Shown: one piece after another, positions 1 to 11,944 of the stretch
Layout of the letters: each line of letters opens with the position of its first letter
How positions within the stretch are numbered: the first letter of the stretch is position 1
NCBI GenBank assembly: GCA_034231615.1
Contig: CM067317.1
Coordinates: 2,192,501 to 2,256,500, forward strand
Origin: Meghimatium bilineatum
Lineage: Eukaryota; Mollusca; Gastropoda; Stylommatophora; Philomycidae
Reading direction: 5' to 3'
Length of the DNA: 64,000 bases
Notes under the pieces: model-generated
Told to the model about the DNA's origin: nothing
Seen by the model: only the letters and a program-made list of their open reading frames with translations
The model's database searches: none
Program-made: the position numbers and the translations under genes

Positions 1-897
1 TAATCAACTAGTGTGTGAGTTGTGAGACAGCCGACCAGTTTGTGAGTTGTAAAGTAATCAACCAGTTTGTGAGTTTGTAAGGTAATCAACCAATTTGTGA
101 GTTTGTAAGGTAATCAACCAATTTGTGAGTTTGTAAGGTAATCAACCAATTTGTGAGTTTGTAAGGTAATCAACCAGTTTGTGAGTTGTAAAGTAATCAA
201 CCAGTTTGTGAGTTTGTAAGGTAATCAACCAGTTTGTGAGTCTGTAAGGTAATCAACCAGTTTGTGAGATGTAAGGTAATCAACCAGTTTGTGAGTTGTA
301 AAGTAATCAACCAGTTTGTGAGTTTGTAAGGTAATCAACCAGTTTGTGAGTTGTGAGACAGCCGACCAGTTTGTGAGTTGTAAGGTAGTCAACCAGTTTG
401 TGAGATGTAAGGTAATCAACCAATTTGTGAGTTTGTAAGGTAATCAACCAATTTGTGAGTTTGTAAGGCAATCAACAAGTTTGTGAGTTTGTAAGGTAAT
501 CAACCAGTTTGTCAGTTTGTAAGGTAATCAACCAGTTTGTGAGTTTGTAAGGTAATCAACCAGTTTGTGAGTTTGTAAGGTAATCAACCAGTTTGTAAGG
601 TCGTCAACCAGTTTGTGAGTTTGTAAGGTAATCAACCAGTTTGTGAGCTTGTAAGGTAGTCAACCAGTTTGTTGAGTTTGTAAGGTAGTCAACCAGTTTT
701 TGAGTTTGTAAGGTAGTCAGCCAGTTTGTAAGGTAGTCAACTAGTTTGTGAGTTTGTAAGGTAGTCAACCAGTTTGTGAGTTTGTAAGGTAATCAACCAG
801 TTTGTGAGTTTGTACGGTAATCAACCAGTTTGTGAGTTTGTAAGGTAGTTAACCAGTTTGTGAGTTTGTAAGTTAGTCAACCAGTTTGTGAGTTGTG
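1..897. repeat. 28-bp minisatellite, about 32 units
   Basis: The window opens inside a tandem array with consensus unit aatcaaccagtttgtgag followed by tttgtaaggt (28 bp). Variants lose a few bases (gagttgtaaag, gagatgtaagg) or carry a gagacagccgacc segment, at about 20-35 and again at 350-365. The recurrence of that variant suggests a block duplication. The array ends at about 897. No gene is visible in it. Confidence 0.95.
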
Positions 898-2797
898 ATT
901 CTGCTGCTTGTAAAAACCATTTCTCCCTCCTTATTAATATATATATATATTACAAGTAGAATATATAAAAGCTTACAAGTGTAAAAATTCATGTAAAGTA
1001 GCTGGAAAGCGAGCATATATGATTCTAGGAGATGCGAATCCAACTATGAGTCGGTAATCAATCGTAAAAAAGGGTGACAGACCATATCTCACAGACGCCA
1101 ATCAATGAAAACAAGATTAATGTCAGAAGTTCGACACCTCTGTTATCGCAGGTCAAGCCAGCACATTTCCGTGGTCCATGGTGTGGCCTTAATATGCAAG
1201 CATCTACGTAATCTTAGGCAGCCATCAATCACATGCGCGCAAGAACCTGCGGAAATTGGCATTTTATGAATACGTAGTCATACACAGAACTAGTTTCTTT
1301 TTTCTCTCATGAAATATAGGCCAAACGAAACATTTTCTGGTTTTCTTATCTGGCAGATAAATATGAAAGGACACGGAAAATGTAGTTACCAGTTCTTGGA
1401 CCGAGAAAAAAATTATGCACCAAACGTGATTTGAACCTCCTCCGTTAAGATGAAACCCATTCGCCTCGCAGCTTGAGTCAATACGTTTCCCGTCTTCGAC
1501 CACATCACATTCCTCTCTTAACTTTTTTTTTTTTTAAAGGTGCAGATTTAGCCCAGACTGCCAACGTGTGTGTTCTCAACTATGAATATAGACCGGTCGA
1601 TGGACACACGGACAACAATACTCACTGTACAGATAAATAGACTCCTTGAGGACCACATATTTTAACAGTAGTAAGTGCCAGAAGGCATCAATACTACAAT
1701 GATCAAATTAGACAACTACTGGTAAACATAAATAGCACATAAACAACGGGATTCTCTTTATTTGTGCTATTTATTAGTGATAATTGGTCATCAGTAACAA
1801 TAATATTTTATCATAGATGTTATCACTTATTTTTTTGTTACTCCTGGCACATTTCAACTTGTCAGAAGTAGTAGGGGAGAAAAAAAAGTTTTCCAATTCA
1901 GTGTTTGTCAGTTTCAAAGTTTTCATATCATAACAACAACCGTTTTACTACTAACATGTTTCAAACGTTAACCTTGAACACATTCGTAGACTTTGAACAC
2001 ATTCGTAGACTGAACCATACTTGTCAACACATTTCTAAGTTTTCTAATTCTGTTTTTGTCAGTTTTCATGTCACACAGACTCACTTTACAGTTATCGTAT
2101 GCTTCATATTTCGTTGTTTGTGTGGCTCAAACTATCCTCTTTTACACTTTTCTAGACTTTGAACCATAATTTACAATACATATATATGTTTGCAAACTCA
2201 GTGTTTGTCAAATTTCTAAGTTTTCATATCATAATAACTCAATCTTCTCTATCAATAAGGCATGTGTTCCCATATTTCTCCTTTTTTTACTTTTCTAGCC
2301 TATTAATTGTAAAACGTATACACAACAGACTCAGAATCTGAGACTGACTCTAGAATGATCATGACCAGGGTTTGGAATTTAGTGGGGTTTGTCTGAAGTT
2401 AACTTTGCCTTGCTTCTGACCCTTACTTAACTTGGGATATCTGGAATGAATTTATGTTCTTGACCTGTCCTAAGTTGTTTCTGACTCAGAATTATCACTG
2501 GAACCAATCTGCATGTACTTTCATGAACTGTCTCTGACCCATAACTCTGGAATTATAATTATTTTATATTAAAAGAAACTGATTGGGAGAGAGAAACCTC
2601 CAAAACACCAAAATTTTGACTTGGTCTGAATGGCAGAAAAAGTGACGATGGATATAGGAATAGGGAAGTGGATAGGGTTAGGAGGAAACACAAATAGTAG
2701 AACAACAGGGAGCAATACAATCATAAACAACATTCCTGAGTGGGTGGTGCCTTAGAGCATGAGAACTAGATCAAAGAGGTGGGATAATGAATACTTG
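898..2797. other. Intergenic stretch without a recognisable gene
   Basis: This is AT-rich single-copy-looking DNA with short low-complexity runs (TA run near 937-950, T run near 1527-1538). Open frames near 1905-2341 are AT-rich with poor composition and no recognisable domain. Apart from the tRNA-like segment reported at 1425-1505, I see nothing supportable here. Confidence 0.6.
1425..1505 (-). repeat. Possible tRNA-derived SINE head
   Basis: On the minus strand, a segment reading tggtcgaagacgg (A-box-like) is followed about 45-50 bp later by ggttcaaatcacg (B-box-like, close to GGTTCRANNCC). This is the spacing of an RNA polymerase III internal promoter. The sequence downstream on the minus strand is not obviously related to other SINEs here. 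It could be a decayed tRNA pseudogene, a SINE head or chance. Confidence 0.35.
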
Positions 2798-3109
2798 ACA
2801 AAAATTATCCTAGGAGAGAGGAACCCTGACTTCATACCCCAGGCAGATGGTGCTCGTTAAACCTGGTAGGCAAGCTATCTAGAAGAAAACTCCAAAATTA
2901 AACAAAAATTATCCTAGGGGAGAGGAACCCTGACTTCATACCCCAGGCAGATGGTGCTCGTTAAACCTGGTAGGCAAGCTATCTAGAAGAAAACTCCAAA
3001 ATTAAACAAAAATTATCCTAGGGGAGAGGAACCCTGACTTCATACCCCAGGCAGATGGTGCTCGTTAACCCTGGTAGGCAAGCTATCTAGAAGAGAACTC
3101 CAAAATTAA
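2798..3109. repeat. Three tandem copies of a 104-bp unit
   Basis: The unit begins acaaaaattatcctagg and ends tccaaaattaa. It starts at 2798, 2902 and 3006, exactly 104 bp apart. The copies differ at only a handful of positions (taggaga/taggggaga, aaacctgg/aaccctgg), so the expansion is young. The unit has no coding signal. Confidence 0.93.
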
Positions 3110-4079
3110 TCCTCCATTGCCTTGTTGACAATACTTGAATGGGTAAGAACTAGAGAAACACATTCTGACTCAAAAGAAAGACGGAGACACTGGACCAAAA
3201 TAAACAAAATAGTCCAAGTCAGGGTGTAACTGCCAAGGCTGAAAACCGCAGTGCAATGAAATGACTTCATATGTCAAAGAAATAAAAATATTTCTCCTCT
3301 GCTTTTATCTTCTTTTTGCACATGATTTCTAGAAAACTACATACCTAGCAAATGTTTACTGATGTTTTATTTATGTTATCTCCTACTCAACTTCAGTTTT
3401 CTTAAGACATCTCTCTCTTTCTACTTGTAATTTGTCTAGTCCTTTCCATGAGGTTTTAATTGGTGGTCTCAATCTACGCACACATTGTTTGATTAAAAAG
3501 CCTGCAGTTTTCTGGTTTATCCCTTTTGATGTTCTGTTTCTTTCCAGCGCCATACAACAAAACAGATTTCAATTTTGAGTTCAAGAGTATTTTTTGTTTA
3601 CTTTTTCATTTCCTTTGTTTGATTTCCATAAATCTCCCAAAATGTACGTCTAAAATGATTGTGTATTTAGATTCCTCTTCTTTTGTGTTTGATATCAAAT
3701 TCATGCAGATTAACAGGATGTAGTCAAGAGAATGTAATGCGTTGTGCCATGGTTTACAGATTTGATGAAACCTTCTTAGTTGCCTCTTAAGTCATGCACA
3801 GCAGGTAACTGTTGCTATTCCTTCCTCGACTGTTAGGCACTGCAACAAATGAGCAATTTCTCTGCCTAATATGACATTATTTTGCTGTGTAATTGCATCA
3901 ATGAAGTGTCATGATGAGTGACATATGCAAGTTTCTCCGCAACTCTCTATCTCTTGTGTTGTTAATCTGTTCAGTTGGTGACATTCTCCCATGCCACAAT
4001 ATTGATTCATCCAGAAACTTTACTTTATCCTTCTCTATCTCTTCTCCCCTTGATCTCCACAGCAGTTACAAAATGTAAA
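3110..4079. other. Intergenic stretch; only a decayed SINE seen
   Basis: AT-rich sequence between the 104-bp array and the 25/37-bp array. The only thing I can place is a minus-strand SINE fragment at 3690-3830. The 65-codon open frame at 3526-3723 is phenylalanine/serine-rich low complexity and is not supported as coding. Confidence 0.5.
3690..3830 (-). repeat. Decayed copy of the GAA-tailed SINE
   Basis: The plus-strand text atgcagattaacaggatg, then tagtcaagagaatgtaatgcg and ccatggtttacag, aligns with the reverse complement of the well-preserved SINE at 12913-13200 (ctgcagattagcagcaggat, gagtccggagaacggaatgcg, catggtttacag). After an internal deletion it continues as ccttcttagttgcctcttaa against cctccttagtcgcgttttac. 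No tail or target-site duplication could be recognised. Confidence 0.7.
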
Positions 4080-5665
4080 CATTGTGTTCTCATCACGCAT
4101 TACAAAATGTGAACGTTGCGTTCTCCTCATCACATAATAATCTTTTCATCACAAATTACAAAATGTGAAAGTTGTGTTCTTCTCATCACACATTACAAAA
4201 TGTGTTCTCATCATATAATGTTCTTTTAAAATGTGTTCTTCTCATCATATAATGTTCTCATCACATATTACTAAATGTGTTCTCGTCACATGTTCTTCTC
4301 ATCACACATTACAAAATGTGAAAGTTGTGTTCTTCTCATCACACATTACACAATGTGAAAGTTGTGTTCTTCTCATCACACATTACAAAATGTGAAAGTT
4401 GTGTTCTTCTCATCACACACTACAAAATGTGTTCTCATCACACATTACAAAATGTGAAATTTGTGTTCTTCTCATCACACATTACAAAATGTGTTCTCAT
4501 CACACATTACAAAATGTGTTCTCATCACACATTACAAAATGTGAAAGTTGTGTTCTTCTCATCACACATTACAAAATGTGTTCTCATCACACATTACAAA
4601 ATGTGTTCTCATCACACATTACAAAATGTGAAATTTGTGTTCTTCTCATCACACATTACAAAATGTGTTCTCATCACACATTACAAAATGTGTTCTCATC
4701 ACACATTACAAAATGTGTTCTCATCACACATTACAAAATGTGAAAGTTGTGTTCTTCTCATCACACATTACACAATGTGAAAGTTGTGTTCTTCTCATCA
4801 CACATTACAAAATGTGAAAGTTGTGTTCTTCTCATCACACACTACAAAATGTGTTCTCATCACACATTACAAAATGTGAAATTTGTGTTCTTCTCATCAC
4901 ACATTACAAAATGTGTTCTCATCACACATTACAAAATGTGTTCTCATCACACATTACAAAATGTGTTCTCATCACACATTACAAAATGTGAAAGTTGTGT
5001 TCTTCTCATCACACATTACAAAATGTGTTCTCATCACACATTACAAAATGTGTTCTCATCACACATTACAAAATGTGTTCTCATCACACATTACAAAATG
5101 TGTTCTCATCACACATTACAAAATGTGTTCTCATCACACATTACAAAATGTGTTCTCATCACACATTACAAAATGTGTTCTCATCACACATTACAAAATG
5201 TGTTCTCATCACACATTACAAAATGTGAAAGTTGTGTTCTTCTCATCACACATTACAAAATGTGAAAGTTGTGTTCTTCTCATCACACATTACAAAATGT
5301 GAAAGCTGTGTTCTTCTCATCACACATTACAAAATGTGTTCTCATCACACATTACAAAATGTGTTCTCATCACACATTACAAAATGTGTTCTCATCACAC
5401 ATTACAAAATGTGTTCTCATCACACATTACAAAATGTGTTCTCATCACACATTACAAAATGCGTTATCACATAATGCTCTTCTCATCACACATTACAAAA
5501 TGTGTTCTCATCACACATTACAAAATGTGTTATCACACATTACAAAATCTGTTCTCATCACACATTACAAAATGTGTTATCACATAATGCTCATCTCATC
5601 ACACATTACAAAATGTGTTCTTCTAATCACACATTACAAAATGTGTTCTTCTCATCACATAATCT
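4080..5665. repeat. Minisatellite of 25-bp and 37-bp units
   Basis: The core unit is ttctcatcacacattacaaa plus atgtg (25 bp). A longer 37-bp form adds aaagttgtgttc. The two forms are interspersed, and the order of long and short units at 4325-4560 recurs at about 4747-4990, indicating block duplication. The edges (4080-4320 and 5460-5665) are diverged and the centre is homogeneous. The open frames here are repeat artefacts. Confidence 0.95.
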
Positions 5666-6217
5666 AATGATATTTTCTGTAACTAATTTTTGCTATAATT
5701 TGTTTCCTTACTCCATCATATCTGAGAACCTCTACATTAGTTTTCTTACAAGTTATGGAATTTTTAATCTTCTCAGAAAGAACATGTTCTTAAAAAAACT
5801 GTATTCAACAAATTTATGCAAAAATTAATAACATAAGCATCATGAATTTATTATTATTATCCACACATTTTCCGTATTTGACTCAAATCTGAAGCAACTT
5901 TGTTTATGTTTTAATTATGTTTACAAGTAGTCCTAACTGGTGTTTCTAGTACTGAGGCCTATGGCACTCACTAATGTTGAATGTTTGTGGTTCTCTAGGA
6001 ATTTACATACATGTGCTGTGTTGTGTGTTATTGTTATCTGTATGTTGACCAACCTTGAAATGCTTGATAGGTTCCTATTCCTGAGAAAATATTCAACGGG
6101 TTGCTTCTTCGTATTGCTAAATGATCATGTGCAAGCTGCAAAAAGGCCATACATACAAGGTAACACTATCTACCAGGTTATGTTAATCATAAAATTAAAA
6201 GTACACAGCCACAAATA
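5666..6217. other. Intergenic stretch, nothing recognised
   Basis: Unique-looking AT-rich DNA between the 25/37-bp array and the possible minus-strand exon. The open frame at 5940-6311 on the plus strand has no recognisable domain. If a minus-strand gene is encoded at 6222-6628, this interval would be its downstream intron. Confidence 0.4.
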
Positions 6218-6221
6218 TTAC

Positions 6222-6628
6222 ATACCAGCTAAAGATTTTATCCTCTCCAATAGTTGTTTATCCTTCATCTCTGTCCGTAGTCTTCTATTTATAACTTTGA
6301 ACATTGTGTAACTTGTTATCAACAAGTAAAGGCCTAAAATTATATAAGCTATCTTTCTGAAAGAAAATCTTTGCCACTGCCATAAGTGCCAATTATGCAT
6401 GGTAGTATATTTAATGTTCACAAGAAACACTACGAAACTAGACTCCTCTGAAAATGTTATGAATTTAGAAATCTTGAAAAAACTGTCAATTGCTTCATGA
6501 AATATATTTTCTGTTACATGAGGTATATGGAGTTTATAAACTTTAACATAAATAATGTCAGATAATCTTGGGATTTGAACAGTTTTTGTTTTAGATCCAA
6601 ATGTATGATGTTTTGCACAAGAAAACAT
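6222..6628 (-). CDS. Possible coding exon of a small membrane protein
   Basis: A minus-strand open frame of about 135 codons begins with ATG at 6626-6628. It runs into a plausible splice donor (ctg|gtatgt, intron starting near 6226) after residues RRLRTEMKDKQLLERIKSLAG. It contains one strongly hydrophobic segment (YIILGLYLLITSYTMF) preceded by aromatic and basic residues and followed by a charged, coiled-coil-like tail, an arrangement typical of single-pass organelle or ER proteins. Composition is more protein-like than other open frames nearby, and the region is not repetitive. I recognise no family and cannot find the partner exons, so this may be a chance frame. Confidence 0.28.
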
Positions 6629-7936
6629 TAATATACAGACATGTTTCTATCTGGCCTTAGTTCTTAATTGTAGTTGTTTCTGTATAACTAAATTTATGTC
6701 AGATTTCAGGCTACATTTGATCACAAAGTTAACACAATTTGGAGACCAACGTTTCATTTTTAGATCCTGCGAAGCATACATACAGCTTGTTTAAACACAA
6801 CTACATAGGCCTAAGTCGGTGCACCTTTTTCTCTGGGTCACTTTTACTTTAATGTTGTAACATTAAATGTGTTCATTTTAAAAACTTGTAACATCAGATA
6901 CAATGCATTTGGGCTGGATGTTCTCATTTAATAGACCACTGAGTAAAAACATGAATCTTATTCTGTAGGGCTAGGACCCTATAGGGGTCTCAAAATTATC
7001 CTTCATATCAGCACATATAATAGAGATGCACCTAATTTTGTGTTATAATAATTTTTAATCACGAAGTAATCAGTGTCCACACGCAACTGTCACTAAAACG
7101 TGGGAAATTGTCTGAAAGCACCATAGAGTAGACATTTCATTCTCATCACAAGTTCAAGCAATTATACGTCAGCTCACAAGAAAATTTACAGTTAGATTAT
7201 CCTAACAAGCAAAGCGTGTCCTTTTGATTGTCCTCAGAAGCAAAATGTGTCTAGTCTAGTATTGGAACTTGACTAGCTTTGATTTTTCTCAATCAACGTG
7301 AACTTATCAGTCACTCACTTACACTAGTAACTACTGTGGTAACTTCTTGCTGTAAAAAAAACTCTGTAGTGTAGGCCTAAATTCACTGTAACATTCACAA
7401 GCAACGAACTGTGTCTGTTACATGATCCTCACAACGCAAATAATATCAGTTAGACTAGCACATTCTTCTTACGTGTAAATTATGTGTTCGACTAACGTTA
7501 TCAACATTCTCTCCCACAAGCAAACAAACTGTGTCTGTTGGAGTTGAGCAGTTGATCGCGACCGTGTACTTGTATGATGACATTTTCACAGGCAGACTCA
7601 TGTGCCAGGTACAAGTCAGCGTAACAATTCAAATATGATACCTACGTACACATTGTTTCTTCTTCATCAGTTATTCTGTTGCTTCTGGGCTTTTCATGCA
7701 ACCATGTTCAAAGTGAATTATTATATAGTCGCGAATGTGCACCCTCAACAGAGCATGACGCCGAAAGCCGAGAGTATCACACAATCCCGTAGTTTTTAAT
7801 GATAATCCATTGAAACCTACGAAATGGTGCACTTGTAAACTAATAATTCTTGAGGCTAATGAGCATTGAAACAGGTCCGTTCTGGCGACACCGAAAGGCC
7901 TTGTGCGTCTGGGTTGCGTGCTCTCATCCTTGATTT
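6629..7936. other. Intergenic stretch, nothing recognised
   Basis: Unique-looking AT-rich DNA. The open frame at 7671-7940 on the minus strand has no recognisable domain. No repeat structure is evident until the TA microsatellite starts at about 7938. Confidence 0.5.
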
Positions 7937-7937
7937 T

Positions 7938-8073
<136 letters not shown>

Positions 8074-8104
8074 AATAATAAAAGAGGCAAAAAAGTGCAG
8101 AGGG

Positions 8105-8915
8105 CAACATCACCGACTTAGAACAAGATAACTCAGAGCAACTAAACAATGAACTATTTTTCGCAGACGATCAGAGCTTCATGTATGAAAACGAAGAAAA
8201 ACTACAAAATCATGTTAACTACTATATTGCAACATGTAGAAAATACAACATGGAGATTAATACACAAAAGACGGAAACTATGAAAATATGCAGAACACCG
8301 AGCCCACTAAACATACAGATAGACAACATAGGAGTCAAACAAGTAACAGGGTAAAATATTTCGGTAGTATTTTTAACAGAAAATGTAAGCCTCGATAGAG
8401 AAATAGAGACGAGATGTTAAAAGTCAAATGCAGTAACATACCAACTGTCACCACTACTTCTTCACCCCTAGATCGAGATGGAAGTTAAAGGACAAATGAT
8501 CTATAGTATATTCCTACCAACACTGTGTTACCAGTGCCAAACCTGGTCTCTCTCATCCTCACATTACAGAAAGATAGTGACATGTTATGTTTGAGGAAAC
8601 CGTGGGGTCACCATGCTCGATAGATTACGAAATGAAGATATCAGGAAAAGAATAGGTATAATTCCTTGCACAGAATACATAGAAAGGCAGCAGATCAAAT
8701 GGTTTGGCAACATTATGAGAGTGCATCATGAGAAGTTGTCCTTACTGACATATAACCAAATGAGATCAGGGTACAAAGCCAGAGTAAGAACACGGAAAAG
8801 ATAGATAGTAAACGACAGGGACATCACATCTAGCTCTAAAACGCAAGCTCGAGCTCCTACTCTTAACGGCAAGAGTTGATACCAAACCACCTGGTGAGAA
8901 AGACAATATACAATA
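8105..8915 (+). pseudogene. LINE relic, family D reverse transcriptase 3' part
   Basis: The frame near 8145-8355 reads LFFADDQSFMYENEEKLQNH, the catalytic FADD box (motif C) of a non-LTR reverse transcriptase, followed by an INTQKTE motif typical of the next RT block. Further frames give the C-terminal tail (EDIRKRIGIIPCTEYIE, then QQIKWFGNIMRV at about 8630-8730). Frameshifts and stops separate the pieces, so this is a dead 5'-truncated copy. Its 3' end near 8910 (cacctggtgagaaagacaat) matches the ends of two other copies at about 22280 and 62850. The clade is not resolved from sequence alone. Confidence 0.8.
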
Positions 8916-9049
8916 GTGCCAATGTGCATACTTAAAAATAAATAACACAGAGACATGACAATGTTGCTTCAAATAATAGCGTATGTGCCTACAAGTAAAT
9001 TCACGTAGGAAGCACGAGGATAAATGAAACATTCTTGAGGCTAAATTAA

Positions 9050-9575
9050 AAGTGACTGCTCGGTATATCTGAATTAGCGTATGTTTGCGAATGTTGGAAA
9101 ATAACAAAGGCACTGGAGAAGAAATTAAATTCATTTGAAAATATATGTCTTAGAAAACCCTTAAATATTGGTTTGGAAAAAAAAAATCAAGTCGAAGAAA
9201 CAAACAAGAGAAAAGTTCAAACAGCAATATGTTTCTACAACAATAAGAAGAAAACGATGGACTTATATTGGACATGTACTTAGAATGAATGAAAACATAC
9301 TGCTACTGCAAGCAATACAATTAGTACGTGCTCGATGACAAAATAATAACAGGAAGACCAAGAGAGACTCTTCACGTAACAACCATCAAAGAAAGTATGA
9401 CTATGAGTCGCACCAACAAGCAAAAGTTACACGCAGTACTATCACATCGCTCAAACTGGAGAGCACTGGTTTCTGGCCTATGCATAGTATTCAGTACTGA
9501 ATGGACATGCTATTGGTCCGTCCAAGTCGACGATGACCATTCAGCTCAACTAGGATGATGATGATGTCAGCGGAG
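9050..9575 (+). pseudogene. LINE relic, family E C-terminal tail with (GAT)n end
   Basis: Across several frames the order of motifs is that of a non-LTR RT C-terminus: WTYIGHVLRMNENILLLQAI, RPRETLHVTTIKESM, then a W-x-x-LVSGLC block (RSNWRALVSGLC at about 9455). Frameshifts and stops interrupt it. The copy ends with ctaggatgatgatgatg at about 9555-9570, a short (GAT)n tail of the kind found on RTE-type LINEs. It lies head-on against the minus-strand LINE that begins at about 9585. Confidence 0.72.
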
Positions 9576-10276
9576 TACCGACTGAAAATAATGAGTCCTA
9601 TGTGTGCTTGGAATAGTCTACCACACTCTGAGCATGTGTGGGAGGAGTATGTGGGACATTGAGCAGTTTTTGCCTTTCTTCTAGCCCGTTTCGTTGCGCA
9701 GCTTGATGTCTGAGGTTCTCTGCAGCTGTTGCATCACTCTTGATTCTGCGACGTCAGTCGGAGTTGTCTTGTGCAAAATTCTCCCATGAATTTGTGTATT
9801 TTTTGAAGTGAGTCGGTAATGTCTTTAGAATGTCTTCAGAACGTTTGTTCTGTTCTCCGACCGTGCTGGAGCCAGTCTGCAGTTCTCCTGACAACAGTTT
9901 TGGTAGACGATATCTTTCATGCGAACCATGTGTCCTGTCCAGCGGGTCTTGCGGCTTCATCAACATTGTATGTATGCTTACAGGCTTAAGTTTCATCAAT
10001 ACTTCACCGTCTGGTATTTTATCCCACCAATAGATGTCGGGTATCTTACGCAGTCACCTTAGGTGGAAGTGTTTGAGTATTCTAGCGTGCCTGGCATATA
10101 TTATCCATGTTTCACAGGCATAATAGAGTGCTTCTATTACCTGCTGCTTGGTAAACTCTGAGTTTGGTGGTAATTGTTATTCCTCTTCTGTTCCATTTGT
10201 TATTTTTCCCTTCCAAATGTGTCGCACTAATTTTCGCTTTTATGTTGTTTACTCATCATCGATTTTTACATCTTGT

Positions 10277-10803
10277 GAGTGAGTGTTGCCCAGGTAGGTG
10301 AGAGAGTGTTGCCCAGGTAGGTGAGAGAGTATTGCCCAGGTAGGTGAGAGAGTGTTGCCCAGGTAGGTGAGAGAGTGTTCCTCAGGTAGGTGAGAGAGTG
10401 TTGCCCAGGTAGGTGAGAGAGTGTTGCCCAGGTAGGTGAGAGAGTGTCGCCCAGGTAGGTGAGAGAGTGTCGCCCAGGTAGGTGAGAGAGTGTTGCCCAG
10501 GTAGGTGAGAGAGTGTTGCCCAGGTAGTTGAGAGAGTTTTGCCCAGGTAGGTGAGAGAGTGTCGCCCAGGTAGGTGAGAGAGTGTCGCCCAGGTAGGTGA
10601 GAGAGTGTCGCCCAGGTAGGTGAGAGAGTGTCGCCCAGGTAGGTGAGAGAGTGTCGCCCAGGTAGGTGAGAGAGTGTTGCTCAGGTAGGTGAGAGAGTGT
10701 TGCCCAGGTAGGTGAGTGTCGCCCAGGTAGGTGAGAGAGTGTTGCCCAGGTAGATGAGAGAGTGTTGCCCAGGTAGGTGAGAGAGTGTTGCCCAGGTAGG
10801 TGA
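10277..10803. repeat. 23-bp minisatellite born inside an RT reading frame
   Basis: About 23 units of gagagtgttgcccaggtagg plus tga. On the minus strand one unit reads TACCTGGGCAACACTCTCTC, which is exactly the coding sequence for YLGNTLS of the host LINE (FTYLGS-type RT motif). That motif precedes the array in the correct frame at about 10805-10790. The unit is 23 bp, so successive units rotate through all three frames (GNTLSPTW / ATLSHLP / QHSLTYL) without a stop. Variants alternate gttg/gtcg and one interior unit is shortened near 10710. Confidence 0.92.
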
Positions 10804-10969
10804 AACTATCGACTGCTTGAAACCCATCTTCTTTGATGCTTATATGGGGATTTAAGTGTGGTTTGTTTGGTGTGGGTTGAAACACGACCTCTGTTTTCTT
10901 TGTATTTATGATGAAACCAAAGTTATCACAGGCTTCAGAAAATTAGTTTTTGGTGACCTGCATACTGTC

Positions 10970-11033
10970 TGCAGAATCAGCATACAGTGCGCAGTCATCA
11001 GCATACAGTGCGCAGTCATCTGCATAGAGGAGA
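10970..11033 (-). repeat. 21-bp triplication of the RT catalytic YADD box
   Basis: The minus-strand sequence TATGCTGATGACTGCGCACTG is present twice in full, with a third partial copy (TATGCTGATTCTGCAG), giving the peptide [17 protein letters not shown]. The 21-bp unit is in frame. It lies inside the family C LINE relic about 170 bp from its larger 23-bp array. Confidence 0.88.
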
Positions 11034-11300
11034 TCACTGACCACTGTGTCTCGCATCTTAGTTTTGGCTCGCAAACACCGAGGGTTGAAAAGTTTACCAT
11101 CTGTTCTGTATCTTATGTGTATTCCTGTTGCGTTACTTGATTACTAGATGATTTGTCAGCATGGCAGAAAACATCAGGCTGAACAGTGTCGGAGTTAGAA
11201 CGCATCCTTGTTTGACACTATTTGTTACAGTAAATGCTAGTGATGGCACTTCATCACTGATAACAGCGGCCATCATGGAACTGTCGCACTATGTTGATAC

Positions 11301-11944
11301 ATTTGGGGGGGGGGGGCAGCCATATTATGTAAGCACTTTCCACAGCCCATCTCATGAATAGACATAGATAGATAGTCGCGGGAGATCCACTGATAAATCA
11401 GCTTTTAAACAGGTATGATACCACCCTACCGTCGAAATGGAAAAACGCCGGCCCACGTTTAACGGAACTCTAAGCTGCTGTTAGCTACAAAATTCAGTTC
11501 ATGAACGATACGGTAAGCGGTCAACATATCGTTCAAAAGTACAGTCTCAAAGAAAACGGCAGCACAAGTCTGGTCCACATGAGCGTCTATAGAAAACAAA
11601 CTTAAGGAACGTACAACGACATAAAATAAACCGCTCTATACATGAGAAATATCGGACTGGTGATATAATAATTGATCGCAGAAGGTTCGGGATAGCACCC
11701 TCGCGTGTATAAAGCAATTGTATTAACCACTCAGTCATAGCGATCCTGAGAGTATTATTTCTGTTGACTTTTGACTTTGCATTGTCAACTGTATTACAAT
11801 TTCAGCATTTATAGTTCACATTAAATGCGTTTTGGTCAAAATATTGCCGGATCTGTAGCGGAGTTAATGGTAAGTTGGTATCGCTAAACGAATTTGTCGA
11901 AATATGTGTTTCGAACGCCAGCCATACACATCGTACTTGGCAAT
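11301..11944. other. Intergenic stretch; possible tRNA-like element
   Basis: A G run at about 11306-11315 marks the truncated end of the preceding LINE. The rest is unassigned apart from the tRNA-like segment at 11640-11745. Confidence 0.4.
11640..11745 (-). repeat. Possible tRNA-related SINE head
   Basis: The minus strand reads gactgagtggttaatac, resembling a tRNA A-box and D-loop. It is followed by cgagggtgctatcccgaacc, where a B-box and T-arm would be expected but is imperfect. Probably a decayed tRNA-derived element; it could be chance. Confidence 0.33.

Larger units (their letters stand above)
9585..11300 (-). pseudogene. LINE relic, family C (C2H2-tailed RT)
   Basis: Read on the minus strand, the order is: VKQGCVLTPTLFSLMFSAML (about 11205-11150), [20 protein letters not shown] (about 11030-10970), then the ACDNFGFIINTKKTEV block. 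Next come NPHISIKEDGFQAVDSFTYL (about 10840-10790), a tandem-repeat expansion, an IDDE block, and finally a C-terminal zinc finger HTCSECGRLFQAHIGL at about 9640-9600. It is the same family as 13485-14970. It is dead (stops, frameshifts, a duplicated catalytic box and a roughly 0.5-kb minisatellite inside the RT). The 5' truncation is at a G run near 11306. Confidence 0.83.

Noticed and set aside
4325-5667. Overlapping open frames of HHTLQNVFSS-type peptides
   Set aside because: Direct translation of the 25/37-bp array in rotating frames; no unique sequence or domain.
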